A DNA stretch of 64,000 bases from the NCBI RefSeq assembly GCF_902859855.1, contig NZ_CADIKH010000001.1, positions 1-64,000 on the forward strand, read 5' to 3'. Each line of letters begins with the position of its first letter. The stretch's first letter is position 1. The translations under genes and the position numbers were made by a program. This DNA comes from Paraburkholderia humisilvae. Lineage in GTDB: Bacteria > Pseudomonadota > Gammaproteobacteria > Burkholderiales > Burkholderiaceae. The notes beneath the pieces were generated by a model, which saw only the letters and a list, made by a program, of their open reading frames with translations, was not told where the DNA came from and searched no databases. This document shows, one piece after another, positions 27,150 to 36,272 of this stretch.

Positions 27150-28526
27150 TCAGGCCGCGTTGGCAACCCGCACCAGTTTCCGGTTGATAAATTCACCGAT
27201 GCCCAGTTCCGACAGTTCGCGCCCGAATCCGGAATTCTTCACGCCGCCAAAAGGCAACCCCGGTGAATCAGCAAAGCACGAATTGATGTACACCATGCCG
27301 GCATCGATACGCGAGGCGACCTGTTTCGCGTGTTCGACATCGGTGTCGAAGACAAACGCGCCGAGGCCATACTTGCTGTCATTGGCCAGCGCGATCGCTT
27401 CCTCCTCGCTATTCACGATATAGAACGACAGCACCGGGCCGAAGGCCTCCTGCGGATAGAGCGGATTGTCCCTGGCGATATTCGTGATGATCGTCGGTTC
27501 GAGATAGAACCCGGCGCGGTCGACACGCTTGCCGCCGTGGACGATGGTTGCGCCAGCCGCCCGCGCATCCTCGATCTGCTTGAGCAGCCCTTCCAGCGCG
27601 CGTTCGCTGGAGATCGGGCCGAGCGCCGTGGTCGCGTCATTCGGATCGCCCACCTTGAGCGCCGCAAACCGCTGCTTCAACGCGGCCAGCATGGTTTCGC
27701 CGCGCTCCTTGCCCACCACGATCACCCGCTTGATGTTGACGCAGCCCTGCCCCGAGTTAAACGTGCGGCCCATCACGACCTGCTCGATCGCGAGGTCAAG
27801 GGAGGCGCCTTCCAGGATGAGCGCGGGATCGCTTCCGCCCAGTTCGAGGATCACTTTCTTCAGATTGCGTCCCGCGCGTTCAGCGACCGAAGCACCCGCT
27901 CTTTCGCTACCGGTGAGCGCAACGCCGCGGACGCGGAAATCTTCGACCAGCTTACCGATTTGCTCGATACTGCAAAAGAGATTGGTATAAACGCCTTCCG
28001 GCGCTCCCGCCTCTTCGAACAGCCGCGCAAACGCAAGCGCGCATTGCGGCACGTTTTCAGCATGCTTCATCAACACGACGTTGCCTGCGACCAGTTGCGT
28101 CGCGGCCACGCGGGCCAGTTGGTAGTATGGAAAATTCCACGGCTCGATGGCAAGAATGACGCCAATCGGCTCGGCGACCACGGTCGCGCCGGGCTCTCCG
28201 GGCAACGCCTGGGGTGCGAGGAATTTTTCACCGTTCGTCGCATAGTAGTCGAGGATATCGGCGACGAGATCGACTTCCGCGTAACTTTGGCCGATGACCT
28301 TACCCATTTCCAGCGTCGGATAGGTCGCGTATTCATCGCGCTTCTCACGCAGAATCTGAGCAGCACGACCGACGATCCGCGCCCGTTCGGCCACGGACCG
28401 GTTTTTCCAGTCGTCGTGGTAACGTTGATGCGCGGTCGCCAGCGCCGCGAAGACCTGTTCATCGGATTGCAGCGGAAATTCCTCGACTACTTTTCCTGTA
28501 GCCGGATTGATAGTGCGAAAGCTCAC
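27150..28526 (-). CDS. NAD(P)-dependent aldehyde dehydrogenase, succinate-semialdehyde type
   Basis: 458 residues of the ALDH superfamily. INPATGKVVEEF at the start, EPWNFPYYQLAR, VALTGSERAGASVA (cofactor site), the general base Glu in VILELGGSDP and the nucleophilic Cys in FNSGQGCVNIKR are all present. Length and motifs fit the Sad/GabD subgroup, which oxidises succinate semialdehyde and similar small or aromatic aldehydes to acids. The start is a GTG with AAGGAG seven bases upstream. A LacI-type operator and promoter lie just upstream and match those of the neighbouring acyl-CoA ligase, so the two are probably co-regulated. Confidence 0.9.
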   Translation of the reverse strand: MSFRTINPATGKVVEEFPLQSDEQVFAALATAHQRYHDDWKNRSVAERARIVGRAAQILREKRDEYATYPTLEMGKVIGQSYAEVDLVADILDYYATNGEKFLAPQALPGEPGATVVAEPIGVILAIEPWNFPYYQLARVAATQLVAGNVVLMKHAENVPQCALAFARLFEEAGAPEGVYTNLFCSIEQIGKLVEDFRVRGVALTGSERAGASVAERAGRNLKKVILELGGSDPALILEGASLDLAIEQVVMGRTFNSGQGCVNIKRVIVVGKERGETMLAALKQRFAALKVGDPNDATTALGPISSERALEGLLKQIEDARAAGATIVHGGKRVDRAGFYLEPTIITNIARDNPLYPQEAFGPVLSFYIVNSEEEAIALANDSKYGLGAFVFDTDVEHAKQVASRIDAGMVYINSCFADSPGLPFGGVKNSGFGRELSELGIGEFINRKLVRVANAA

Positions 28527-28584
28527 GGTCTGCTCCTTGGAAGCAACTTAATCTTCAGTGTTCGGATGAGTTAACCGGCCTATT

Positions 28585-28633
28585 TCGAAACCGATTTCGA
28601 TCCTATGTTATAGGCTGTTTTGAGTATTTTCAA
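28585..28633 (-). promoter_or_regulatory. Promoter with LacI-type operator, aldehyde dehydrogenase gene
   Basis: Read on the minus strand: -35 TTGAAA (28628-28633), 17-bp spacer, -10 TAACAT (28605-28610), then operator at 28585-28600, TCGAAACCGATTTCGA on the plus strand, symmetrical at all but the central pair. Same spacing as at 30393-30441 and 38363-38410. Confidence 0.72.
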
Positions 28634-28652
28634 GGAACTATTGGGTAGGCGT

Positions 28653-28668
28653 ACGAAATCGTTTTTTA
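28653..28668. promoter_or_regulatory. Upstream auxiliary operator (degenerate)
   Basis: ACGAAATCG followed by T-rich sequence: one good operator half-site about 68 bp upstream of the main operator. A related half-site, GCAAAATCG, stands at the same distance upstream of the GFA-gene operator (~38431). Confidence 0.4.
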
Positions 28669-28767
28669 TCGAATCTGCAACAATCGGATGCGCTTCACCG
28701 CGAGCCCGATGCGCGCATCGTCCAGACCACCGCTTTCAACGCATGCAGCCGCCTGCTCCGGCCACGC

Positions 28768-30327
28768 TCAGCTTGCCTCAAGGGGCAAGGACGATTCGGC
28801 GGACGAGGTCTGCGTGCGACTCACATACTGCAACGCCCTGTCGCGCAACGCGCGCTTCAGGATCTTCACACCGTTCGGTCCATCTTTCTGCGGAAATGAA
28901 TCGACTGATACGATGTGTCGCGGCACCTCGGGACCCGCGATTGCCTGCCTGCAGTACGCGATCAATTCGCGCTCGGTCGCGGGTTTGTTCGACTTACGCA
29001 CAAACGCGACAACCACCTCTCCTTCACTGTCGACAGGAACGCCGACGACCTGCGCGGCATCGACGCCGGGGTGCTGCTCGAGAAAAGCCTCGATCTCCGA
29101 CGGGTCGACACGATTGCCACCCACGCGCAGCGCGTCTTCCATTCGCGCGAGGTAGCGGAACGTGCCGTGCTCAGCGCAGGCGAGATCGCCTGTTCTGAAC
29201 CAGCCGTCTGCCGTCAACGCCGCCGACGTTGCCTTCGGGTCGTGCAGATAACCCGCCATCACGTTATAGCCGCGCAACTGCAGTTCACCCCGTTGGCCAT
29301 CGCGCGACATCGCCCCGCTTTCAGGATCGACGATTCGAAAGGCTATTGCGGAAGAGATCGGTACGCCACCCGGCATGCCACGCTGCTGCGCGTCCGCGTT
29401 CGGCTCTTGCATGGCCACCACCCCCAGGCATTCGGACATTGCATACAACGCAGTGAGGCGCGACTTCCAGATTTTCCATCCTTGAGCAATGACCCGTTGC
29501 CCGAGGTTCCCATGTTCCGGGAAGGCGCCGCGGCACCATGTGGCAAGCGAAAAGTCCTCCGTGTTCAGCACCCCGTCCATCATCGCGTCCGTGCCGAAGA
29601 AATGCGTGACCCGATGCCGTTCGATAAGCGCTGCGGCAGCAGCGGCGTTAAAGGTCGGCATCAGTACACACGCCGCCCCCGACGCGAGCGCCGCGACTGC
29701 CTGCACAAATCCAAGCGCGCTACAAAGAGGCAGCGCGCAGCACACCACGTCCGCTTGCCGCATATCGTTGCAGCGGCCGACGTTGCGCGCATGTTTCGCG
29801 ATGCCGCCCGCCGTGTGCACGGCGAGCCTGGATGTACCCGTTGTTCCGGACGTATCGAACGCGCAGAGCAAGTCCGTGTCCAGCCCCTCCCACCGTGGAT
29901 ACTGCCTGACCGCATTCCATTCAAAGGCATCAGACTGTGGGACTTCCACGATGTGCTGCACGGTGACACACGCAGCCTTGATTTCGGCGGCAGCAGCCAC
30001 GTAGTCAAAATCCAGGAACTGCTGCGGCACCACCAGCACGCGTGCTTTCGCAGCCTTTACGACCCGCAACGCGTCGTGCAGCTTGAATTGCGCACTCACA
30101 GGAACCATCAGCGCTCCCAACTGCGCAATCGCGAGGAACAATTGCAGCCACACGCCGCCATCAGGCAACCATACGGCCACAATATCGCCTCGGCTGATTC
30201 CAAGGTCACGCAAGAAGTAGGCGGCTCGTCGCGACGCACTCCTGAGTTCGCCGCGGGTAATGGTTCGTTCGCCACTACGCAGCGCAATCAGATCGGCGTT
30301 GCCCGATCCGAGCAAATCAAATGCCAT
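28768..30327 (-). CDS. Acyl-CoA ligase / AMP-dependent synthetase (first)
   Basis: 519 residues of the class I adenylate-forming superfamily. Phosphate loop TSGTTGTSRLAVH (the usual Pro-Lys is Ser-Arg here), A5 YAMSE instead of YGxTE, A7 DGWFRTGDLA, hinge RMEDALRVGGNRVDPSEIE, and the catalytic Lys of the C-terminal domain in PNGVKILKRALRD. It should activate a carboxylic acid via an acyl-AMP to a CoA thioester; substrate unknown. The start at 30327 has GGGAGAG well placed; in-frame starts at 30363 and 30441 exist, but the latter would place the operator inside the gene. Located between the aldehyde dehydrogenase and the divergent lacI-type gene, it may act on the acid that the dehydrogenase forms. 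Confidence 0.88.
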   Translation of the reverse strand: MAFDLLGSGNADLIALRSGERTITRGELRSASRRAAYFLRDLGISRGDIVAVWLPDGGVWLQLFLAIAQLGALMVPVSAQFKLHDALRVVKAAKARVLVVPQQFLDFDYVAAAAEIKAACVTVQHIVEVPQSDAFEWNAVRQYPRWEGLDTDLLCAFDTSGTTGTSRLAVHTAGGIAKHARNVGRCNDMRQADVVCCALPLCSALGFVQAVAALASGAACVLMPTFNAAAAAALIERHRVTHFFGTDAMMDGVLNTEDFSLATWCRGAFPEHGNLGQRVIAQGWKIWKSRLTALYAMSECLGVVAMQEPNADAQQRGMPGGVPISSAIAFRIVDPESGAMSRDGQRGELQLRGYNVMAGYLHDPKATSAALTADGWFRTGDLACAEHGTFRYLARMEDALRVGGNRVDPSEIEAFLEQHPGVDAAQVVGVPVDSEGEVVVAFVRKSNKPATERELIAYCRQAIAGPEVPRHIVSVDSFPQKDGPNGVKILKRALRDRALQYVSRTQTSSAESSLPLEAS

Positions 30328-30392
30328 GACGCTCTCCCGCGCAGACGAAGGCAGCTCATGCATACCGTCCGCACCGCATTTACAATATTTTA

Positions 30393-30441
30393 ACGAAATC
30401 GATTTCGTCACAAAGATAGCAGTCATGCGTCGCAAATTCAA
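30393..30441 (-). promoter_or_regulatory. Promoter with perfect LacI-type operator, acyl-CoA ligase gene
   Basis: Minus strand: -35 TTGAAT (30436-30441), 17-bp spacer, -10 TATCTT (30413-30418), then a perfect 16-bp palindrome ACGAAATCGATTTCGT (30393-30408) four bases downstream, where a bound repressor would block the start region. Confidence 0.82.
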
Positions 30442-30491
30442 GAGGCATAGCGTTACGGATTTCTTAGTTTTGTGCGACTAGCGTAGAATGA

Positions 30492-30507
30492 CAAAAATCG
30501 TTTTCGG
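30492..30507. promoter_or_regulatory. Degenerate operator before the lacI-type gene
   Basis: CAAAAATCGTTTTCGG ends 15 bp before the repressor ATG. One half (CGTTTTCGG) matches the operator well and the other is weak, which suggests partial autoregulation. Confidence 0.5.
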
Positions 30508-30522
30508 TGCAGAAAGCTTTGC

Positions 30523-31593
30523 ATGAACATCCAGGAATTCGCAGCCACACTCAAGCTTTCCGTCAGCACCGTGTCGAAGGCACTAAACGGCCGGGAAGAC
30601 GTCAGCCCCGCGACCCGCAAGCGCGTACTGGAGGCCGCTGAGCAGTCCGGCTTTTCTCCGGATCCATCCGCAAGCCGCTTGCGCCGGCAATCGTCCGACA
30701 CGATCGCGTTCGTCGTGTCGCCTCCGCAAACATCGTTCGCCCAGCCGTTCTTTCTGGATATGTTGATGGGCGTGAATGATGTGATCGATCACAGCTGCTA
30801 TCAGGTCATCGTCGCTTCCGCACGCAGCGCCGAAGCGGAGCTCGACCTGTTCAAGCGCCTCGTGGAACGTCAGCGCGTCGATGCGCTGCTGTTTGGGCGC
30901 ACACGCCGGCAGGACGAGCGCATCGCGTATCTGCTCGAGCGCGATATGCCGTTTGCCGCGTTCGGCAGAAGCGAAACGTCCAATGCGTTCCCGTATGTGG
31001 ATATCGACCATTGTGTGGTCGGACGCTCCGGGTGCGGGCGATTTATCGCACTGGGTCATCGCCGCATCGCGCTCGTTCACGCGCCCGAATACCTGATGTT
31101 CAGCTACCTCGAGCGGCGCGGCTATGAAGAAGCGTTACGTGCCGCAGGGATCGCATTCGACCGCAATCTCTGTATCGAAACGGCGATATCCGAAGAAGGC
31201 GGAGCCGACGCGGCCCGCCGGCTGCTTACCCTGCCGGACCCGCCGACGGCCATCCTGTCGGGCCATGACCTGATCGCAATGGGCGTGATGCGCGGTATCA
31301 CGGAAACCGGGCGAGTACCCGGCCGTGACGTCGGTGTGATCGGAGGAAATAATGATCCGATCGGACGTTATATACAGCCTGCATTGACCACTTTTTCCGC
31401 CGACACGCACCGCGCGGGCGAGCGGATGGCGGAAATGCTGCTTGAGCGACTCGCGGGCACGCCGCCGCAACAACTCCAGGAGATCTGGGAACCGGAACTA
31501 ATCGTCCGCGCGTCAGACGGCCCGTATCACGTCCCAAGCGCGGGTCCCGTAGCAGGCGGCGCAACGCGGCGCTCGCGCGCCGCGCGAGCGTAA
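30523..31593 (+). CDS. LacI-family transcriptional repressor
   Basis: 356 residues. The N-terminal helix-turn-helix reads NIQEFAATLKLSVSTVSKAL followed by NGREDVSPATRKRVLEAAEQSGF, the LacI DNA-binding and hinge pattern. The rest is a periplasmic-binding-protein fold (IAFVVSPPQTSFAQPFFLDML, FAAFGRSE, YVDIDHC, PTAILSGHDLIAMGVM, FSADTHRAGERMAEMLLERL). The operators found around it (CGAAAWCGWTTTCG) have the central CG typical of LacI-family sites. Probable targets: its own gene, the ligase, the dehydrogenase, the RND pump and the GFA gene. The inducer is unknown. Its 3' end overlaps a long inverted repeat. Confidence 0.93.
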   Translation: MNIQEFAATLKLSVSTVSKALNGREDVSPATRKRVLEAAEQSGFSPDPSASRLRRQSSDTIAFVVSPPQTSFAQPFFLDMLMGVNDVIDHSCYQVIVASARSAEAELDLFKRLVERQRVDALLFGRTRRQDERIAYLLERDMPFAAFGRSETSNAFPYVDIDHCVVGRSGCGRFIALGHRRIALVHAPEYLMFSYLERRGYEEALRAAGIAFDRNLCIETAISEEGGADAARRLLTLPDPPTAILSGHDLIAMGVMRGITETGRVPGRDVGVIGGNNDPIGRYIQPALTTFSADTHRAGERMAEMLLERLAGTPPQQLQEIWEPELIVRASDGPYHVPSAGPVAGGATRRSRAARA

Positions 31594-31618
31594 GCGTGAT
31601 CATGCGCGGCGCGCGAGC
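31571..31618. terminator. 15-bp-arm inverted repeat at convergent gene ends
   Basis: GCTCGCGCGCCGCGC (31571-31585) and its exact reverse complement (31604-31618) enclose 18 bp containing the repressor stop codon. It ends 16 bp before the stop of the convergent outer-membrane factor and probably blocks read-through in both directions. Confidence 0.65.
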
Positions 31619-31634
31619 GGCTAAACCTGGCCGC

Positions 31635-33086
31635 TCATCGCGCAGCGTTTTGAATCGCCGGGTCCGCAGCGGGCCGCTGTGGCCATCCGCCAGCCAGCGC
31701 CCGGTACAGCGACACGGCCGCACCCGCGCTACGCATACGGCCCTCGGCGAAAGCATCTTGCGCCTGCAACAGTTGCCGCTCCGCATCGAGCACTTCAAAC
31801 AGGTCGATCAGGCCATCCTCGTAACGAATCCGCGCAAGGCGCGCGGCCTCCGCGGCGTCGTTTGCCGCACGCTGCAATTGTTCGTCTTCAGCCTGTGCGC
31901 GTGCATAGACCACTAGCGCATTCTCCGTGTCTTCCAGCGCGAGCAGCACGGTTTGCTGGTACTGGGCAAGCAATCCCGACGCGTCGGCGCGCGCAGCCAC
32001 CACGCGTGCGCGAACCCGCCCTACATCAAGAAACGACCAGTCGACGCCGAGCGCGATGAGGCTCTGCTGGCCGTCGGCGGTGAAGAGGGAGCTGGCGGCA
32101 AAGGCCTGCGTGCCGATCATCCCCGCAATGCTCAGACGTGGGAACAGATCCGCGGTCGCCACCCCGACGCGAGCGGTCGCCGCGTGAAGCCGATATTCGG
32201 CTGCGGCAACGTCAGGCCGTCTGCGCAACAGGTTTGCCGGCGTGCCAGGATCGATCGACGCCGGCAGGTTGGGCAGCGGCTGCGGCTGATCGAGTCCGGA
32301 TAGCGTTCCAGGCTGATTGCCGGTCAGCACCGCCAGCCGATGTTCGTCGACCGCGATGCGCGCCTCAAACGCCGGAATACGCGCGAGCGTCGATTCGTAC
32401 TGCTGGCGAGCGCGCGCCGAGTCGAAATTGGACCCCCTGCCGGCGTCGAGCCGCTTCTGCACGATCTGCAGGGTCTGCAACTGGTTCTGCGCGTTCTCGC
32501 GTGCGACGCGCAGACGCTCCTGCGTGCCGCGAAGATCCACATACGTGCTCGCGACCTGCCCGACGATCGCGACCTGCAGCGCACTGAAATCCGCCGCGTT
32601 GGCCGCTGTTTCCGCGCGCTGTGCTTCAACGCCGCGCCGCACGCGGCCAAACAGATCGAGCTCCCATATCGCGTTCGACTGAAGGCTAAGCGTGTATGTA
32701 TTGCGCTCGTCCAGCGGGGCGCCGAACGCCTGGTCCTTGCTGAATCGCTGATGCCCCGCCTGCCCGCTCGCCGTGACAATCGGATACTGATCGAGCTTCG
32801 CCTCACGCAGCAGCGCATTTGCGCGGTCATAGCTGGCGAGCGCGGTGCGCAAGTCGTTATTGGCATTTAGCGCCTGTTCAACGAGCTGGGTCAGTCGGGG
32901 ATCGTCAAAGCTTTGCCAGAATGCCTGGTCTGCCGCAGGCTCCGCGACCGCCGTGCCAGCATCCGTGTGCGCCTCGTCGCGCGCGAAACGCGCCGAAGTC
33001 TGCGTTACCGGTGACTGAAAGTCCGGGCCGACTGCGCAGCCCGCCACCGAGCCGGTCAGCACGAGCGCTGTGATGAGCCTATTCAT
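31635..33086 (-). CDS. RND efflux outer-membrane factor, NodT/OprN family lipoprotein
   Basis: 483 residues. MNRLITALVLTGSVAGC is a lipoprotein signal with lipobox VAGC. The following CAVGPDFQSP is the standard start of NodT-type TolC-like channels, and the body shows the duplicated helical repeat (QANNDLRTALASYDRANALL region; RPDVAAAEYRLHAATARVGVATADLFPRLSIAG). It forms the trimeric exit duct of the pump. Its ATG overlaps the end of the inner-membrane pump gene by 8 bp, so the two are translationally coupled. Last gene of the efflux operon. Confidence 0.92.
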   Translation of the reverse strand: MNRLITALVLTGSVAGCAVGPDFQSPVTQTSARFARDEAHTDAGTAVAEPAADQAFWQSFDDPRLTQLVEQALNANNDLRTALASYDRANALLREAKLDQYPIVTASGQAGHQRFSKDQAFGAPLDERNTYTLSLQSNAIWELDLFGRVRRGVEAQRAETAANAADFSALQVAIVGQVASTYVDLRGTQERLRVARENAQNQLQTLQIVQKRLDAGRGSNFDSARARQQYESTLARIPAFEARIAVDEHRLAVLTGNQPGTLSGLDQPQPLPNLPASIDPGTPANLLRRRPDVAAAEYRLHAATARVGVATADLFPRLSIAGMIGTQAFAASSLFTADGQQSLIALGVDWSFLDVGRVRARVVAARADASGLLAQYQQTVLLALEDTENALVVYARAQAEDEQLQRAANDAAEAARLARIRYEDGLIDLFEVLDAERQLLQAQDAFAEGRMRSAGAAVSLYRALAGGWPQRPAADPAIQNAAR

Positions 33087-36000
33087 GATGGACCTCCACC
33101 ACAGCGCTGTCCTGCTCCCGGAGTCCATTGCCCGTGAACCCGTGCGCCAGTTTGCGAATCACCACATAAAACACGGGTGTCAAAAACAAACCGAACAAGG
33201 TCACGCCCAGCATGCCGGAGAAGACCGTGACGCCGGTGGCCTTGCGCACTTCGCTACCCGCGCCATGCCCTAGCAGCAGCGGCACTGATCCCGCGATAAA
33301 CGCGACCGATGTCATCACGATCGGACGCAGCCGAAGCTGGCATGCCTCGAGTGCGGCGGCAATGGCGCTTTTCCCCTGCATTTCAAGCTCGCGCGCAAAT
33401 TCCACGATCAGGATCGCGTTCTTGCATGCAAGCCCCATCAGCACGACAAGGCCGACCTGTACAAACACGTTGTTATCTCCATCTGTGAGCCATACACCCA
33501 GCAGCGCCGCGCACATGCACACGGGAACAATCAGGATCACCGCGAGCGGCAGCGTCCAGCTTTCATACAGCGCGGCGAGCACCAGATACACAAGCATCAC
33601 CGCCAGCGGAAACACGATCACGGCCGCGTTGCTTTGCGTCACCTGCTGGTAGCTGAGGTCGGTCCATTCAAGTTTGATGCCGCGCGGCAATACGTCCTTC
33701 GCGATCTGGTTCAGCTTCGCGATCGTTTCCGAGGACGACAGCACACGCGGATCCGCATCGCCGATCAGATCGGCCGCCGGATATCCGTTGTAGCGCATCA
33801 CCGGATCAGGGCCATAGGTCGGCACGATCGTGACCATCGAGCCGATCGGCACCATTTCTCCGCGCGAATTGCGCGTGCGCAGGTTCGCAATGTCCGCCGG
33901 ATGCTGACGGTATTGCGTATCGGCCTGCGCCATCACGCGATAGACGCGTCCGAACTTGTTGAAGTCGTTCACATACACCGAGCCGAGATAGGTCTGTAAC
34001 GTATCGAACAGATCGGACAACGCGACGCCTTGCGCCTTGGCCTTGACCCGATCGATCTTGATCTCGAGTTGCGGAATATTGGCCTGATATGAACTGACGG
34101 GATAGGTCATTCCCGGTGTTCTGGCGACCGCGCCCCGGAATGCATCAAGCGCGTTTTGCAGCGCGCCATAGCCGAGCCCCGCGCGGTCCTCGAGGTAAAG
34201 CGAATAGCCTGAGCCGTTGCCGAGCCCCTGGATAGGCGGCGGCATCAGCGCGAAAGCGAACCCGTCTTCGATCTGCGCAAACTTCCGGTTGAGTTCCGCA
34301 TTGATCTCCACCGCGCTGCGCTTGCGTTGATCGAATGGCTTGAGAATCACGTATGACGCGGTGAGGTTCGGCGTATTGACGGTCTGCAATGCGTTAAAGC
34401 CGACGTAGCCGGGCACGATATCCACGCCCTCCACGCTGTGCGCGATTTCCGCCATGTTGCGCGCCACCTTGACCGTACGCTGAAGCGACGCGCCCTCCGG
34501 CAGTTTTGCGCCGGAAAACAGATACAGCTTGTCCTGCGTCGGGATAAAACCGCCAGGGACGTTATGAAACAGCACCGCGGTCGCCGCAAGCAGTGCCGCA
34601 TAGACGACGAACACCGCGCCGCGGCGCTTGAATGTCCGGTCCACTGTGTGCTGATACCGCTGGGACGTGCTGTTGAAAAAGCGGTTGAATGGCCGGAACA
34701 GCCAGCCCAGCGCGCGGTTCATGACACGCGTCAGCACGTCTTCGCGGCTGCCATGCTTTCTGAGCAGCTTCGCGGCGAGCGCCGGTGACAGCGTGAGCGA
34801 ATTGATCGCCGAGATCACGGTCGAGATCGCAATCGTCACCGCGAACTGTTTGTAAAACTGGCCTGTGACCCCCGTCAGGAACGTCATCGGCACGAATACC
34901 GAACACAGCACGAGGGCGATCGCGATGATCGGGCCTGAGACTTCGCGCATCGCCTTGTGCGCGGCTTCGCGCGGCTCAAACCCCTGGTCGATATACCGCT
35001 CGACGTTCTCGACCACCACGATCGCATCATCGACCACAATACCGATCGCCAGCACCAGACCAAACAACGTCAGCGTATTGATCGAGAAGCCGAGCACGTA
35101 GAGCCACGCAAAGGTGCCGACGATGGAAACGGGCACGGCCACCAGCGGAATGATCGACGCCCGCCAGGTCTGCAGAAACAGGATGACGACCAGCACCACC
35201 AGCACGACCGCCTCGAACAGCGTGTGCTGCACCGCGCGTATCGATTCCCGCACGAAGACCGTCGGATCCCAGACCGCCTTGTAGGTCACGCCGGGAGGGA
35301 AATTGTCCGAAAGCTCATCGAGCTTCGCGTACACCGCATTGGCAACGGCCAGTGAATTTGCGCCTGGCGAAAGGAAAATACCGACTGCGGCCGAGTTCTC
35401 CTGATCCTTGAGCGTCAGCATCGTATAGTCGCCCGCGCCCAATTCCACACGCGCGACATCGGACAGGCGCACGACCTGCCCCTGGTCGCCATTCTTGATC
35501 ACGATGTTGCCGAATTCCTGCTCGGTTGCGAGCCGGCCGCGCACATTGATCGACACCAGAAGATCGGTTCCGGGCGGTGACGGCTCGGCACCCAGTTGAC
35601 CGGCGGACACCTGGACGTTCTGCTCGCGGATCGCGCCGACCACGTCACCTGCGGTCAGTCCGCGCGAATTGAGCTTGTTCGGATCGAGCCAGACGCGCAT
35701 CGAGTAGTCGCCGGAGCCATACACCTCGACGTCGCCGATCCCGGGTATGCGAGACAACTCGTCCTTCACACGCAAGGTCAGATAGTTGCGCAGATAGAGC
35801 GAGTCGTAGTGGTTGTCGGACGAAGACAGATTCACGTACATCAGAGGCGTCGGCGACTGCTTCTGCGTGGTGACGCCGTACTGACGCACCTGGTCCGGCA
35901 ACCGGCTCAGCGCCTGACTCACCCGGTTCTGTACCCGCACGGCGGCGGTATCCGGGTCGACGCCGGGCAGAAACGTCACCACCACCTGAAGGCTGCCGTC

Positions 36001-36258
36001 GGAACCCGAGACCGACTTCATATACATGATGCCTTCGACACCGTTGATCGCTTCTTCCAGCGGTGTCGCGACGGACTCCGCGATCTCTTTCGGGTTGGCG
36101 CCCGGGTAGGTTGCATGCACAACGACCGTCGGCGGCACCACTTCCGGATACTCACCGGCGGGCAGCAACGGAATGGCAATCAGACCGACCGCGAAAATAA
36201 TGACCGACAGCACAACGGCGAAGATAGGCCGGTCGATGAAGAACTTCGAAAAATCCAT
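33079..36258 (-). CDS. RND multidrug efflux pump, inner-membrane transporter (MexF-like)
   Basis: 1059 residues, full length for the HAE1 family. It starts MDFSKFFIDRPIFAVVLSVIIF and has the periplasmic docking and porter loops (LDPNKLNSRGLTAGDVVGAIREQNVQVSAG) and the proton-relay helix LVLAIGIVVDDAIVVVENVER with its Asp pair. A second set of helices ends in PLLLGHGAGSEVRKATGVTVFSGMLG. Twelve transmembrane helices expected. Closest in pattern to MexF/OqxB, pumps known for phenicols, quinolones and aromatic compounds. The start at 36258 has AGAGG; the in-frame ATG at 36276 lies in the preceding gene. It follows the adaptor gene by 14 bp. Confidence 0.94.
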   Translation of the reverse strand: MDFSKFFIDRPIFAVVLSVIIFAVGLIAIPLLPAGEYPEVVPPTVVVHATYPGANPKEIAESVATPLEEAINGVEGIMYMKSVSGSDGSLQVVVTFLPGVDPDTAAVRVQNRVSQALSRLPDQVRQYGVTTQKQSPTPLMYVNLSSSDNHYDSLYLRNYLTLRVKDELSRIPGIGDVEVYGSGDYSMRVWLDPNKLNSRGLTAGDVVGAIREQNVQVSAGQLGAEPSPPGTDLLVSINVRGRLATEQEFGNIVIKNGDQGQVVRLSDVARVELGAGDYTMLTLKDQENSAAVGIFLSPGANSLAVANAVYAKLDELSDNFPPGVTYKAVWDPTVFVRESIRAVQHTLFEAVVLVVLVVILFLQTWRASIIPLVAVPVSIVGTFAWLYVLGFSINTLTLFGLVLAIGIVVDDAIVVVENVERYIDQGFEPREAAHKAMREVSGPIIAIALVLCSVFVPMTFLTGVTGQFYKQFAVTIAISTVISAINSLTLSPALAAKLLRKHGSREDVLTRVMNRALGWLFRPFNRFFNSTSQRYQHTVDRTFKRRGAVFVVYAALLAATAVLFHNVPGGFIPTQDKLYLFSGAKLPEGASLQRTVKVARNMAEIAHSVEGVDIVPGYVGFNALQTVNTPNLTASYVILKPFDQRKRSAVEINAELNRKFAQIEDGFAFALMPPPIQGLGNGSGYSLYLEDRAGLGYGALQNALDAFRGAVARTPGMTYPVSSYQANIPQLEIKIDRVKAKAQGVALSDLFDTLQTYLGSVYVNDFNKFGRVYRVMAQADTQYRQHPADIANLRTRNSRGEMVPIGSMVTIVPTYGPDPVMRYNGYPAADLIGDADPRVLSSSETIAKLNQIAKDVLPRGIKLEWTDLSYQQVTQSNAAVIVFPLAVMLVYLVLAALYESWTLPLAVILIVPVCMCAALLGVWLTDGDNNVFVQVGLVVLMGLACKNAILIVEFARELEMQGKSAIAAALEACQLRLRPIVMTSVAFIAGSVPLLLGHGAGSEVRKATGVTVFSGMLGVTLFGLFLTPVFYVVIRKLAHGFTGNGLREQDSAVVEVHHE

Positions 36259-36272
36259 CTGGGACCTCTGTA

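Noticed and set aside
27330..28574. 414-residue plus-strand open frame opposite the aldehyde dehydrogenase
   Set aside because: Antisense shadow; the minus-strand product has all ALDH catalytic motifs.
28915..30393. 492-residue plus-strand open frame opposite the acyl-CoA ligase
   Set aside because: His/Arg-rich antisense frame with no motif; the minus strand carries a full adenylate-forming enzyme.
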